Below, piece by piece: positions 1-7,969 of a DNA stretch of 25,578 nucleotides; position 1 is the stretch's first letter, and each line of letters opens with the position of its first letter. Below the pieces are notes generated by a model. That model did not search any database and was not told the origin of the DNA. It saw only the letters and a program-made list of their open reading frames with translations. Origin of the DNA: Putridiphycobacter sp045110285 (GTDB lineage: Bacteria; Bacteroidota; Bacteroidia; Flavobacteriales_D; Crocinitomicaceae). The stretch spans positions 1-25,578 of the forward strand of contig JBGCGA010000106.1 of NCBI GenBank assembly GCA_045110285.1, written 5' to 3'. A program made the translations under genes and the position numbers.

Positions 1-213
1 TTGTGGAGCAATTTTGTGCTAATTGACAAGGAACAAGTTGACGACAATATTGCCATTGCGCATGTGCAATTAAAAAATGGCAATTCGGTTAATGATTTGC
101 TTAAAGCGGTAATTCCTGCTGTTGAAATCATTTCGGTTACGGAAATTCTACCATCAATGAATGAGATTTTTATTAATGCTGTTAATCAAGTGAAGGGAGG
201 CGACAATGAGTAA
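1..213 (+). CDS. ABC transporter ATP-binding protein, C-terminal end (partial)
   Basis: This is the last ~70 codons of a gene that begins upstream of the window; reading is open from base 1. There are no Walker or signature motifs in the piece. The sequence resembles the small C-terminal domain (DUF4162 type) found after the nucleotide-binding domain of NatA/drug-exporter type ATPases: a beta-rich stretch around IAIAHVQLKNG, then the ending ILPSMNEIFINAV, which matches the usual 'psLeeiFi' end of that domain. The stop codon lies inside the next gene, which is an ABC-2 permease overlapping by 8 bases behind a GGGAGG ribosome-binding site, so the two are translationally coupled parts of one exporter. 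The substrate cannot be read from the sequence. The family call rests mainly on this tail and on the neighbour. Confidence 0.75.
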   Translation: MWSNFVLIDKEQVDDNIAIAHVQLKNGNSVNDLLKAVIPAVEIISVTEILPSMNEIFINAVNQVKGGDNE

Positions 214-1534
214 TTTAAAATTAATAATTGGGCGAGAGTATAATACACGAGTGCGAAAAAAGTCGTTTTTGGTGATGACTATCGTCATTCCAATTTTATT
301 TATTGGGTTTATGTTTGGCGCCATGTATTTGGCAGCTGAGGATGATGCGCAGGTTTCAGTATTAATAGCTGATCCTGGTGGATGGTGTGGCTCAAAAATA
401 TTTGAAGAAGACGCAACAGACAAACCTGCAGAATTCTTTTTCTATGAGGATTATATTGACAGTGCTAGCCAGTTTTTGAATGACCCTAAATTTAAAGCTT
501 ATGACATACTAATTAGTTTGAATGAAAAAATCCCTGAAAACAGACGGGTGATTTCATACTATAAGAAAACACCAAGCTTAAATACAAAATCGTATATTGA
601 AAATAGAATTGAAGCTAGAATTAGAGAATATTTTGCCCTTAAGAAAACAAATTTAACGAAAACGGAATACAACCTCATCCAACTGCCATTTGAATTCAAA
701 TTCTTGGATGCAAACGATCCTGAAGGGAAAGATAACACTGAAATGAAAGCAGCACTCGGATTTATTTTTGCCTTGCTGATATATGTCTTTATTTTCTTCT
801 ATTCAAACCAAGTCATGCGTGGTGTAATTGAAGAAAAAACCAATCGAGTAGTTGAAATTATAATTTCATCCGTAAAACCTTTTCAGTTAATGATGGGGAA
901 AATTATAGGGATTGGATTAGTGGGTCTTACTCAATTTCTAATTTGGGTGGCAATGACAGGGGTTGGTTTATTGCTCTTAAGAATATTTGTTTTTCCCGAT
1001 ATTGTTGACCCTAGCACATGGGATGCAGCCGCTATGGAAAACGGACAAGTTGTTGCTGGTGGAATGCCAGGTTCAAACTCACTCATTGATTTTATTTATT
1101 TTGATATTCAATGGCCTTTAATGATTGGCTTCTTTCTCATTTATTTTATTGGTGGATTTTTAATTTATTCAGGCATTTTTGCCATGATTGGTGCCATGGT
1201 TGATTCTGAAACTGATACTCAGCAATTAGTGCTACCAGTAACCCTTCCGCTAATCTTAGCCTATATTGTTGCATCCATGATGATCACTAATCCGGAAAGC
1301 GCAATAGGTACTTGGTTTTCTGTTATACCGTTTACCTCCCCTATTGTCATGATTGTAAAAATTGCAGTATCAGAAGTCGTCCCGGCTTGGTTGTGGATTT
1401 CTTCTTTAGTTTTACTGGTAGGTACATTCCTCCTAACCACATGGATGGCGGGAAAAATATACCGAACAGGCATATTAATGTACGGTAAAAAGGCGAGCTG
1501 GAAAGAAGTTTTGAAGTGGTTGAAGTACAAGTGA
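206..1534 (+). CDS. ABC-2 type transporter permease (NatB/YhaP-like)
   Basis: This 442-residue inner-membrane protein is the permease partner of the ATPase ending at 213. One membrane segment lies near residues 18-42, followed by an extracytoplasmic domain of about 150 residues, then a bundle of about five segments from residue ~190 to 430. The stretch EEKTNRVVEIIISSVKPFQL around residues 210-230, just after the second membrane segment, is the hallmark of COG1668 ABC-2 permeases (NatB and related Na+/drug/peptide exporters). The start is fixed by GGGAGG seven bases upstream and by the overlap with the ATPase stop. Known for the family: export driven by the ATPase partner. The substrate is not inferable. 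A hairpin that looks like a terminator follows the stop. Confidence 0.88.
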   Translation: MSNLKLIIGREYNTRVRKKSFLVMTIVIPILFIGFMFGAMYLAAEDDAQVSVLIADPGGWCGSKIFEEDATDKPAEFFFYEDYIDSASQFLNDPKFKAYDILISLNEKIPENRRVISYYKKTPSLNTKSYIENRIEARIREYFALKKTNLTKTEYNLIQLPFEFKFLDANDPEGKDNTEMKAALGFIFALLIYVFIFFYSNQVMRGVIEEKTNRVVEIIISSVKPFQLMMGKIIGIGLVGLTQFLIWVAMTGVGLLLLRIFVFPDIVDPSTWDAAAMENGQVVAGGMPGSNSLIDFIYFDIQWPLMIGFFLIYFIGGFLIYSGIFAMIGAMVDSETDTQQLVLPVTLPLILAYIVASMMITNPESAIGTWFSVIPFTSPIVMIVKIAVSEVVPAWLWISSLVLLVGTFLLTTWMAGKIYRTGILMYGKKASWKEVLKWLKYK

Positions 1535-1549
1535 TTCCCATCTGTCCGT

Positions 1550-1650
1550 CGGACATCTTCCCGAAGGGAAGACTTTTCTTGCTTGGTAGAAAAACTTTAG
1601 TGTACTGCGGACATCTTCACATCTTAGCCAAGGCTTCGAAGGTCTGGAAG
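1550..1650. repeat. GC-richer intergenic block with an 11-bp direct repeat and hairpins
   Basis: CGGACATCTTC occurs at 1550-1560 and again at 1608-1618, 58 bases apart, and each copy runs into a self-complementary stretch. The first leads into the terminator-like hairpin; the second is followed by AGCC-AA-GGCT (1626-1635) and the palindrome CTTCGAAG. The block is visibly richer in G and C than the flanking DNA. It looks like a small intergenic repeat element, but with one window its copy number in the genome is unknown. Confidence 0.35.
1556..1580 (+). terminator. Candidate intrinsic terminator after the ABC exporter genes
   Basis: TCTTCCC at 1556-1562 and GGGAAGA at 1566-1572 form a perfect 7-bp stem with a GAA loop, followed by CTTTTCTT. 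It sits 22 bases after the permease stop. The T-run is interrupted by one C, so termination may be partial. Confidence 0.5.
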
Positions 1651-1671
1651 AGAAGAATTTTTTTTGAGAAT

Positions 1672-2166
1672 ATGTTAAAAGTTGCTCTTTTTCTAAATAT
1701 CGTTTACCTCTTATTATTTAGCTTATTCTTAATTGATATCAGTGAGAGTTTCGATTTACATGGTAATTCCATTAAAAAAGTAGTTTACTTTGGAACCGTA
1801 ATTGGCTCTATTGTATTACTGGTTATAAACCTCTTAAACATTAGAGAAAATAAACTGTTTATTTTGGGCTTAATTTGTCCTATAATCTTCTTTTTTACTT
1901 TTAGTTCAATTGGCATTTTGAAGTTTATGTTTAGCTCATCCACTTGGAATGTGCAACATCAAGAATACATTTTAAAAGACGATCCCAATTGGGTGATTGA
2001 GTTTCAAATGCAAGACATAGGAATAAAAGGTTATAAGAGAAGAACTGTAGCAGTTAAACATATCACAAGCTGGTTAATGTATGTAAAACCTTGCCCCGAA
2101 ATCATTGATACTAATCAGTGGAAAGTAGACGGAAAATATATTGAGGAGCTAAAATGGCTTGACTAA
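1672..2166 (+). CDS. Hypothetical membrane protein, three predicted segments
   Basis: The protein has 164 residues from the ATG at 1672. An in-frame ATG at 1516 would give a longer protein, but its first 52 residues would be translated from the hairpin-rich block and do not look protein-like, so the later start is preferred. Three hydrophobic segments are visible in the first ~90 residues (around VALFLNIVYLLLFSLFLI, VVYFGTVIGSIVLLVINLL and LFILGLICPIIFFFTF). They are followed by a soluble tail of about 75 residues with a basic patch (KGYKRR) and a WLMYVKPCPEII stretch. I do not recognise the family. It lies between the ABC exporter and ppx on the same strand but is separated from the exporter by a candidate terminator, so it need not share the exporter's function. 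Confidence 0.6.
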   Translation: MLKVALFLNIVYLLLFSLFLIDISESFDLHGNSIKKVVYFGTVIGSIVLLVINLLNIRENKLFILGLICPIIFFFTFSSIGILKFMFSSSTWNVQHQEYILKDDPNWVIEFQMQDIGIKGYKRRTVAVKHITSWLMYVKPCPEIIDTNQWKVDGKYIEELKWLD

Positions 2167-2216
2167 AAAGGTGAAAATATCGATTTTTTTTCATAGTTTT
2201 AGAATGAGCCTAATTT

Positions 2217-3131
2217 ATGAAAGACCGAATTGCCATTATTGATATAGGGACAAATACGTTCAATTTATTGGTGGTTGACAAGCTAGAAAATAAGTTTGAA
2301 ACCATTTATAAAGACCGGATTGGCGTTGGTTTAGGAAATAAAGGCATTAACGATTCAACCATTGCTCCAAAAGCATTTAAACGCGGCATTGAAACACTAA
2401 ACCAGTACAAAAACAAGTGTTCAGAATTAAATGTAAGAACTATTAAAGCCATTGGCACTTCTGCCCTTAGAAATGCCAATAACAAACAAGCATTTTTAGA
2501 TACTGTTAAGCAACAAACCGATATTGATATTCATGTGATTTGTGGCAATCAAGAAGCAGATCATATTTACCATGGCGTAAAAATTAATCACGAATTTAAA
2601 GCACCAAGCTTAATTATGGACATTGGCGGTGGTAGTACTGAATTTATTTTCGCAGACCACTCTGGAATAGTAGATAAAGCAAGTTTTGAAATTGGGGTTT
2701 CTAGAATATATCAGCATTTGGGGAAACCTAAACAATTGAATGAAGACATGGTGGCCAAAATAGAGCGCCACTTAGAAAAACATACCAATCATTTTTTTGA
2801 TCGCAATTCTGCTGATGTGCTCATTGGATCATCAGGTTCATTTAAAACATTTTATGAATTATACCAAAATGAACAATATCCGCGCGAAGGGTATGTAAAA
2901 ATTCAAATGCTTGATTTAATTACAAACCTAAAAGACATTACCTATTCAACTAAAAAAGAGAGGGAAGACAATAATTTCATTATTCCTATTCGAAAAAAAA
3001 TGATCAATATTGCGGCTGTTAAAACCAATTGGATTATTCAGAAACTTGGTGTCAAAGAATTTATAGTGTCGCCTTATTCTTTAAAGGAAGGCGCTATTTT
3101 TTACACACCCACTGCAACAACTTTTAAATAG
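2217..3131 (+). CDS. Ppx/GppA family phosphatase (exopolyphosphatase-like)
   Basis: This 304-residue cytoplasmic enzyme belongs to the ASKHA-fold Ppx/GppA family, which removes phosphate from polyphosphate chains or from pppGpp. Visible motifs in order are the N-terminal phosphate-1 loop IAIIDIGTNTFNLLVV (residues 5-20), KAIGTSALRNANN (~80-92), VICGNQEADHIYHGV (~108-122), the second phosphate loop LIMDIGGGSTEFIF (~136-149), FEIGVSRIYQHL (~160) and LIGSSGSFKTF (~202-212). The length matches the short form common in Bacteroidota, which lacks the C-terminal HD-like extension of E. coli Ppx. Whether the in vivo substrate is polyP or pppGpp cannot be told from the sequence. The 3' end overlaps the convergent sigma-factor gene by 8 bases. 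Confidence 0.92.
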   Translation: MKDRIAIIDIGTNTFNLLVVDKLENKFETIYKDRIGVGLGNKGINDSTIAPKAFKRGIETLNQYKNKCSELNVRTIKAIGTSALRNANNKQAFLDTVKQQTDIDIHVICGNQEADHIYHGVKINHEFKAPSLIMDIGGGSTEFIFADHSGIVDKASFEIGVSRIYQHLGKPKQLNEDMVAKIERHLEKHTNHFFDRNSADVLIGSSGSFKTFYELYQNEQYPREGYVKIQMLDLITNLKDITYSTKKEREDNNFIIPIRKKMINIAAVKTNWIIQKLGVKEFIVSPYSLKEGAIFYTPTATTFK

Positions 3132-3729
3132 TATCTTTTGTTTTTTCCATTAAGTCGGCCAGGAAAGCACGTGCTCTAAAAAGTTGAGCTTTCACTGTTC
3201 CAAGTGGCAAGTCCATATCTACTGCAATTTCTTCGTACGATAATTCTTGAAAATATCTTTTCTGAATTAAATCTCTATAGCGCGGCTTTAAAGTCTCCAC
3301 AATGTTTCGCATATGCTTCACCTTTTCAGAATGAATAGCTACTTCCTCGGGGTCTCTTTCTGTGCTTTCAACATCTATTGTTACAGCTTCGCCGTCGCTA
3401 TTGGTATATCCAGTATCCATTGAAGTTACTTTAATTCTTTTTTTACGAATAAAATCAATGGCATTGTTTGAGGCAATTTTAAATAGCCAAGTACTAAAAG
3501 CAAAACTTGGAGAGTATTGGTGAAGTCGATTAAATGCCTTTCCGAAAGCCTCAATGGTTAAATCTTCAGCATCTTCATCTTTCGATACCATTTTCAGCAT
3601 CATAAAGTAAATGGATTCTCGATATTTCTCCATTAGTTCTGCATATGCTGGCTGATTGCCGTTCAGTGCTTTTTCAACTAATGCTAAATCTCTTTGTCCT
3701 TTTTCAGATAGATTTTTACCTTTTACCAT
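3124..3729 (-). CDS. ECF-type RNA polymerase sigma factor
   Basis: The protein has 201 residues with the two-domain layout of group 4 (ECF) sigma factors. Region 2 spans roughly residues 25-100 and includes the core-binding/-10 recognition stretch DAEDLTIEAFGKAFNRL and FSTWLFKIASNNAIDFIRKKR. An acidic linker follows, then region 4 at about residues 140-195 (LSYEEIAVDMDLPLGTVKAQ is the helix-turn-helix that reads the -35 element). No anti-sigma factor gene is adjacent. Its start codon overlaps the end of the upstream glycosyltransferase gene by 7 bases, so the two are probably co-transcribed and coupled. The regulon cannot be inferred here. Confidence 0.9.
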   Translation of the reverse strand: MVKGKNLSEKGQRDLALVEKALNGNQPAYAELMEKYRESIYFMMLKMVSKDEDAEDLTIEAFGKAFNRLHQYSPSFAFSTWLFKIASNNAIDFIRKKRIKVTSMDTGYTNSDGEAVTIDVESTERDPEEVAIHSEKVKHMRNIVETLKPRYRDLIQKRYFQELSYEEIAVDMDLPLGTVKAQLFRARAFLADLMEKTKDTI

Positions 3730-4859
3730 GCCTTTTTATTGCTTTTTGGGTTTGCGTAATATATAAATGGCATCACCACCGCATGAAGTAGTTCATAAAA
3801 AGGAAAGAGCAGAATTAAGTCTTTCATTTTTAATCGTTTTAGCAGCAAGCCGTTGATCAGCCAATACAATATATAACGTGATACCAATAAGCTCCCAATA
3901 AATAGTCCCCAATTGGTATTAAACAGTAAAATAAAGAAAGAAAACCACATTAAATACAAGGTGAATGGGAATATTCCTAAAAACAACTTGTTGATAAGTC
4001 TGTATTCAGGAGCGGTTGTAAAATGTCTTCTTTTTTGACTAAACCACGACTCCCAAGTCGATTTAGCATCAGAATAAACAAAGGTATTGGGGTTAATATT
4101 AATCCCTACATTTTTTCGTGTCGCAACATCACGAATCAATAAATCGTCATCTCCAGAGGCAATATGATAGTGTTTTTTGAATCCTTCATTGTCTATAAAC
4201 AAGTCCTTAGAATAGCCCATATTACGACCAACCCCCATATAAGGCAATCCATTTTTGGCAGCCGACAGATACGAAATAGCAATTGAAACCATATCGAATC
4301 GAATGAAGCGATTTAAAAAGCCATCCTGTTTATTGAAAGGCCCATACCCTACTACCACTTGTTTATTAGATGTGTACGAAGACGCCATTTCGCCTAACCA
4401 GTTTTCTGAAATTGGTTTGCAGTCGGCATCAGTTAACATAATTAAGCCATGTTTTGCCCCTTTTATTCCAACAGTTAGAGGTATTTTTTTTCCAAATTTT
4501 CTGTGCTTATTTTTCTCTAATTCAATCAGTCTTAAATTCGGATAATCTTTGGCGTAGGCCTTCACAATATGGTTTGAATCGTCTTGACTTTGATCATTAA
4601 CCACAATGACTTCAAAATCTGGATAATTTTGATTTAGTAATGCTGGAAGATGCTTAAAAAGATTGTCCTCTTCGTTTCTAGCGCAAACAATTAAACTAAT
4701 TGGTGGTAAATAATTAGTGGCATCTGGCCTGTGTTTGTGAATGAGCAACCTGAAATTAAAAATGACTAAATACAGCAATTGAATAGCAATAGCAGAAATA
4801 AAAACTAAAAGCACAATGCCTAAAAAGCTAAGTTCAAATGCTGGTAAAAAATTTGTCAT
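3723..4859 (-). CDS. Membrane-bound family 2 glycosyltransferase
   Basis: This 378-residue protein has an N-terminal membrane anchor (about residues 12-36), a GT-A catalytic domain and two to three C-terminal membrane segments. Catalytic landmarks are LIVCARNEEDN (nucleotide-sugar binding, ~57-67), VVNDQSQDDS (~85-95), the metal-binding DADC (~143-146), SGDDDLLIRD (~235) and QKRRHFTTAPEYR (~274-286), which stands in the place of the QxxRW motif of processive GT2 enzymes. Donor and acceptor are unknown; transfer at the cytoplasmic face of the inner membrane is the usual role. It is the first gene of a two-gene unit with the ECF sigma factor, an arrangement that may tie envelope glycan synthesis to the sigma factor's expression (inference). 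Confidence 0.88.
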   Translation of the reverse strand: MTNFLPAFELSFLGIVLLVFISAIAIQLLYLVIFNFRLLIHKHRPDATNYLPPISLIVCARNEEDNLFKHLPALLNQNYPDFEVIVVNDQSQDDSNHIVKAYAKDYPNLRLIELEKNKHRKFGKKIPLTVGIKGAKHGLIMLTDADCKPISENWLGEMASSYTSNKQVVVGYGPFNKQDGFLNRFIRFDMVSIAISYLSAAKNGLPYMGVGRNMGYSKDLFIDNEGFKKHYHIASGDDDLLIRDVATRKNVGININPNTFVYSDAKSTWESWFSQKRRHFTTAPEYRLINKLFLGIFPFTLYLMWFSFFILLFNTNWGLFIGSLLVSRYILYWLINGLLLKRLKMKDLILLFPFYELLHAVVMPFIYYANPKSNKKAW

Positions 4860-4950
4860 AGATAGCTAGACAAAAATGCTGTTTATTGTCAGGTGTTTTA
4901 CCTCTCCTTTTCAATACTTTTCCACAATGATTATTTGATGTGAAATTTTT

Positions 4951-5259
4951 CTATTTTTTTTCAATTGAATTAAGAATTATTTCATCTCCTAAACATGGTT
5001 TTGCTACTTTTTTCCAATTTACTTTTACAGCAATTGGCATCTCATCTGCCGATAAATCTATGTCGCTTGCTTTTGGAATTTCAAGAAAACGCAAAGTGTC
5101 GTTTTCAATTTCAACAAAATATCCGCCACAGCAACTGCATTTTGATAGATCAGCACCAATGACAATACCTTCATTACTTAAATAATCATTTTTGTCGCAT
5201 GATAGAACTGCAGAAAACAGCACCACAATTATAAATACTCTAGATACTAGTTTTTTCAT
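4951..5259 (-). CDS. Small cysteine-rich lipoprotein, hypothetical
   Basis: The protein has 102 residues from the ATG at 5259; a longer frame reaches 5301, but the added residues are not a signal peptide. MKKLVSRVFIIVVLFSAVLSC is a clear lipoprotein signal with the lipidated Cys at 21, followed by DKND, an acidic start compatible with surface export in Bacteroidota. The mature part has a CSCCGGYFVEI motif (three Cys within four residues) and one further Cys near the end (KPCLGDE), so a metal site or disulfides are possible. The gene follows another lipoprotein gene by 8 bases and is probably in its operon. I do not recognise a named family. Confidence 0.75.
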   Translation of the reverse strand: MKKLVSRVFIIVVLFSAVLSCDKNDYLSNEGIVIGADLSKCSCCGGYFVEIENDTLRFLEIPKASDIDLSADEMPIAVKVNWKKVAKPCLGDEIILNSIEKK

Positions 5260-5267
5260 ACACTGAT

Positions 5268-5651
5268 CTAATAAACTAAAACTGCAGATCCATCCACACA
5301 ATCAACCCACTCCGGCGCAGGTGGAATATCGCAAGTACTTGCAATCCCCCATCTGTTATTATAAGCTTTCTGGTCTTCTGCATAAGCTTCTACAAGTTTC
5401 AAGAATTCTTTTTTAATAGATGTTGGATAAGCAATATAGCCAACAGGTCCTCCACATGCTTTGTTTCCATAGGCAGTAAAATCCCAATCCGATTCATCAT
5501 TACAGGTCTCACTTTCCGACATTTTTTTTATTTTATCAAATTGCTCTTCCAAAGTCTGGCTTTCTTCTTCTTGGTTTTTTTCATCTTGTTTTTCACAGCT
5601 CAGTATTGCACTTAATAGAAGTAAAAAACCAAAATTTCTTAAATTCTTCAT
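5268..5651 (-). CDS. Small lipoprotein, hypothetical (Bacteroidota family)
   Basis: The protein has 127 residues. The ATG at 5651 is chosen because it begins a proper lipoprotein signal (MKNLRNFGFLLLLSAILSC, Cys19); the frame extends to 5696 without improving it. EKQDEKNQEEES directly after the Cys is strongly acidic and looks like the lipoprotein surface-export signal described in Bacteroidota. Four more cysteines sit at CNDESDWDF, KACGGP, STCDI and DCVDG, probably forming two disulfides. The pattern DESDWDFTAYG...KACGGP...WGIASTCD recalls small hypothetical lipoproteins common in flavobacteria, but no biochemical role is known to me. It is the first gene of a pair with the lipoprotein at 4951-5259 and is divergent from the SpoIIE phosphatase. 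Confidence 0.78.
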   Translation of the reverse strand: MKNLRNFGFLLLLSAILSCEKQDEKNQEEESQTLEEQFDKIKKMSESETCNDESDWDFTAYGNKACGGPVGYIAYPTSIKKEFLKLVEAYAEDQKAYNNRWGIASTCDIPPAPEWVDCVDGSAVLVY

Positions 5652-5680
5652 CAATCTTTTATTTATATGATGCAAAATAT

Positions 5681-5761
5681 GCAGACAGGGTTGCATTGGA
5701 TTTACAATAATCTATTGTACAATTTACACCGTAATAACTCGATTATTACTACCTTGTCTGC
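5681..5761. promoter_or_regulatory. Three-part hairpin element in a divergent intergenic region
   Basis: An outer inverted repeat, GCAGACAGGGT (5681-5691) against ACCTTGTCTGC (5751-5761, one mismatch), encloses two perfect hairpins: ACAATA-ATC-TATTGT (5704-5718) and GTAATAA-CTCGA-TTATTAC (5731-5749). The element starts 29 bases upstream of the lipoprotein pair and lies ~105 bases upstream of the SpoIIE gene, so it could act as a structured leader, an operator cluster or a small mobile repeat. No known riboswitch was recognised. Confidence 0.4.
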
Positions 5762-5865
5762 AATCCCCTGCAAAATTTATTTAACATCTTAAAATGCAAC
5801 ACGCAACTGCAATACGCAACCATTATCTAAAACAACTTAGCACTGGATTAATTCGCCTCAAAATT

Positions 5866-7965
5866 ATGATTCTAAAAAAAAGAAAATCAGTTCAATATTT
5901 TATTCTTTGTATTCTTTTCTTATCTCTATCAAACAATGCACAATCTCAAGCATCTGATAGCTTATGGAACATATGGCAAGATGAAGGTGCCGCAGATACA
6001 GCTCGACTAAAGGCATTACGGAACTATAATTATCCAACATACTTAATTAGTCAACCGGATAGTGGTGAATACTTCGCTAGGATGCAATATGAGTTTGCGC
6101 AAAAAAATAACGTTCCATACTATGAATATGACGCTTTGAGTTTTATTGGCATCTCATTTTACTTAAGATCAGAACTTGACTCAGCAACTTATTACTATGA
6201 GAAAAGTATCGAAGGCTTTTTAGACTTGGATAAAAAATTAGAAGTTGCAAGAACGAGCACAAACTTGGGTTCTGTTTACAGCTTACAGGGTAATTATGCT
6301 AAAACAATAGAAAAGTATACGCAAAGTCTAACCATGTTTGAAATGTTGAAAGATACGTTAATGCAAGCATCATGTTTAACAAATATTGGTATGGTATATA
6401 TTAACCTAACAGATGCGAATAATGCAGAGATATATTGTGAAAAAGCCATCAAACTTTTTCGACATACAACTGACAAGGTAAGTTTAGCAACTGCCATGAA
6501 CAATTTAGGAATTGTATATTTTATGCGAGATGAATTCTTAAAAGCCAAAGAGAAATACACCGAAGCGTTAGAAGTAAGAGAGGAGCTTAATGATGAAGCT
6601 GGCATTGCAGCTTCAATAAACAATATTGCCTTAGTTGAATATGAACTTGGAAACTATGAGTCGGCTGAAAAGAATTACAATACTGCACTAGAACTATTTA
6701 AGAAGGTCAAAGATCAAAATAAAATAGTGGTCGCTTTGACTGGCTTAGGTCAGATATATGAAAAAACGGGGCGTAGGCAAAAAGCAATTGCCACATTTAA
6801 TACTACACTAAAAGAGGCCAAAGCATACGGTTTTGCGGAAGAAATTAAAAATTCGGCATTCTTCCTTTATGAACTTCATAAAAAGTTGCGCCCACGCCTT
6901 TCGCTAGAAATGCACGAGTTATATGTGGAGATGAAAGACAGTCTTAAAAGTGAAGAAAACCAGCAAGAAGTAATTCGACAACAATTCAAATACGAATACG
7001 ATAAGCAAGCAGCAGCAGACAGCATTTCTAATATTGAAAAAGAAAAAGTACTGCAAGCAGAATTGCAAGCTGAAAAAATTGAAAAAAAAGCCCAACAAAC
7101 CCGAAACGTATTTCTTTGGATAGGCATAGGGGTGGTTTCATTATTTGGCCTTTTCTTATACAATAGGTTTAAAGTGACTCAAAAACAAAAGGAAATTATT
7201 GAGGCTAAGAGCAAAGAAATTATGGACTCTATTGTTTATGCTAAACGAATTCAAACCGCCATATTGCCTACTAGCGTAGACATGGAGAAAATGCTACCTG
7301 ACTCCTTTGTTATTTATATGCCGAAGGACATTGTTGCAGGCGATTTTTATTGGATGGAACAAAATGGAAGCCAACCTGGACAGATTCTAGCTGCCGTAGC
7401 TGATTGCACTGGACATGGTGTGCCTGGTGCAATGGTAAGTGTAGTTTGCAATAATGGCTTAAACAGAAGTGTGCGTGAACACCTAATTAACGAACCTGGA
7501 AAAATTTTAGATAAAACACGTGAAATTGTGGTTGAAGAATTTGGAAAAAGCTCGGACAAGGTGAATGATGGAATGGACATTGCCTTGATTTCAATAAAAG
7601 ACAGAAAACTTAAATATGCTGGAGCCAATAACCCGCTTTGGATTATTAGAGATGAGAAAATTATTGAGATTAAAGCGAATAAACAACCCATTGGTAATTT
7701 TGATGCTCCTGTACCCTACGAAACACATGAAATTCAATTGCAAGAATCTGACTATGTCTATATTTTTACTGATGGATTTGTTGATCAGTTTGGAGGTGAA
7801 AAAGGAAAAAAATATAAGCCTGCTAGTTTGAGAAAAATCTTACTATCTGTGCAAGGAAAAAGCATGCAAGAGCAAAAAGAGATTATTACTGCTGAATTTA
7901 ATGCTTGGAAAGGTGAATTAGAGCAAGTGGATGATGTTTGTTTATTGGGGATTAAAATTTCATAG
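5866..7965 (+). CDS. TPR-repeat sensor with SpoIIE-type serine phosphatase domain
   Basis: The protein has 699 residues from the ATG at 5866, chosen because MILKKRKSVQYFILCILF begins a signal peptide; the frame is open to 5794. After the signal come about seven tetratricopeptide repeats (residues ~50-350, e.g. ATYYYEKSIEGFLDLDKK and KAKEKYTEALEVREEL), a coiled coil (~365-410), one membrane segment (~413-433) and a cytoplasmic PP2C/SpoIIE domain. Its catalytic landmarks are present: DIVAGDFYWME (~486), ADCTGHGVPGAM (~511), DGMDIAL (~568), FTDGFVDQ (~635) and the final DDVCLLGIKI. Known for RsbU/SpoIIE enzymes: they dephosphorylate STAS-type anti-sigma-factor antagonists. The periplasmic TPR array is presumably the sensor. 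No STAS or anti-sigma kinase gene is adjacent. Confidence 0.9.
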   Translation: MILKKRKSVQYFILCILFLSLSNNAQSQASDSLWNIWQDEGAADTARLKALRNYNYPTYLISQPDSGEYFARMQYEFAQKNNVPYYEYDALSFIGISFYLRSELDSATYYYEKSIEGFLDLDKKLEVARTSTNLGSVYSLQGNYAKTIEKYTQSLTMFEMLKDTLMQASCLTNIGMVYINLTDANNAEIYCEKAIKLFRHTTDKVSLATAMNNLGIVYFMRDEFLKAKEKYTEALEVREELNDEAGIAASINNIALVEYELGNYESAEKNYNTALELFKKVKDQNKIVVALTGLGQIYEKTGRRQKAIATFNTTLKEAKAYGFAEEIKNSAFFLYELHKKLRPRLSLEMHELYVEMKDSLKSEENQQEVIRQQFKYEYDKQAAADSISNIEKEKVLQAELQAEKIEKKAQQTRNVFLWIGIGVVSLFGLFLYNRFKVTQKQKEIIEAKSKEIMDSIVYAKRIQTAILPTSVDMEKMLPDSFVIYMPKDIVAGDFYWMEQNGSQPGQILAAVADCTGHGVPGAMVSVVCNNGLNRSVREHLINEPGKILDKTREIVVEEFGKSSDKVNDGMDIALISIKDRKLKYAGANNPLWIIRDEKIIEIKANKQPIGNFDAPVPYETHEIQLQESDYVYIFTDGFVDQFGGEKGKKYKPASLRKILLSVQGKSMQEQKEIITAEFNAWKGELEQVDDVCLLGIKIS

Positions 7966-7969
7966 GAAA

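Noticed and set aside
1516..1671. Longer N-terminus for the membrane protein at 1672-2166
   Set aside because: The extra residues are translated from the repeat and terminator block, have no protein-like pattern and would overlap the permease gene in another frame.
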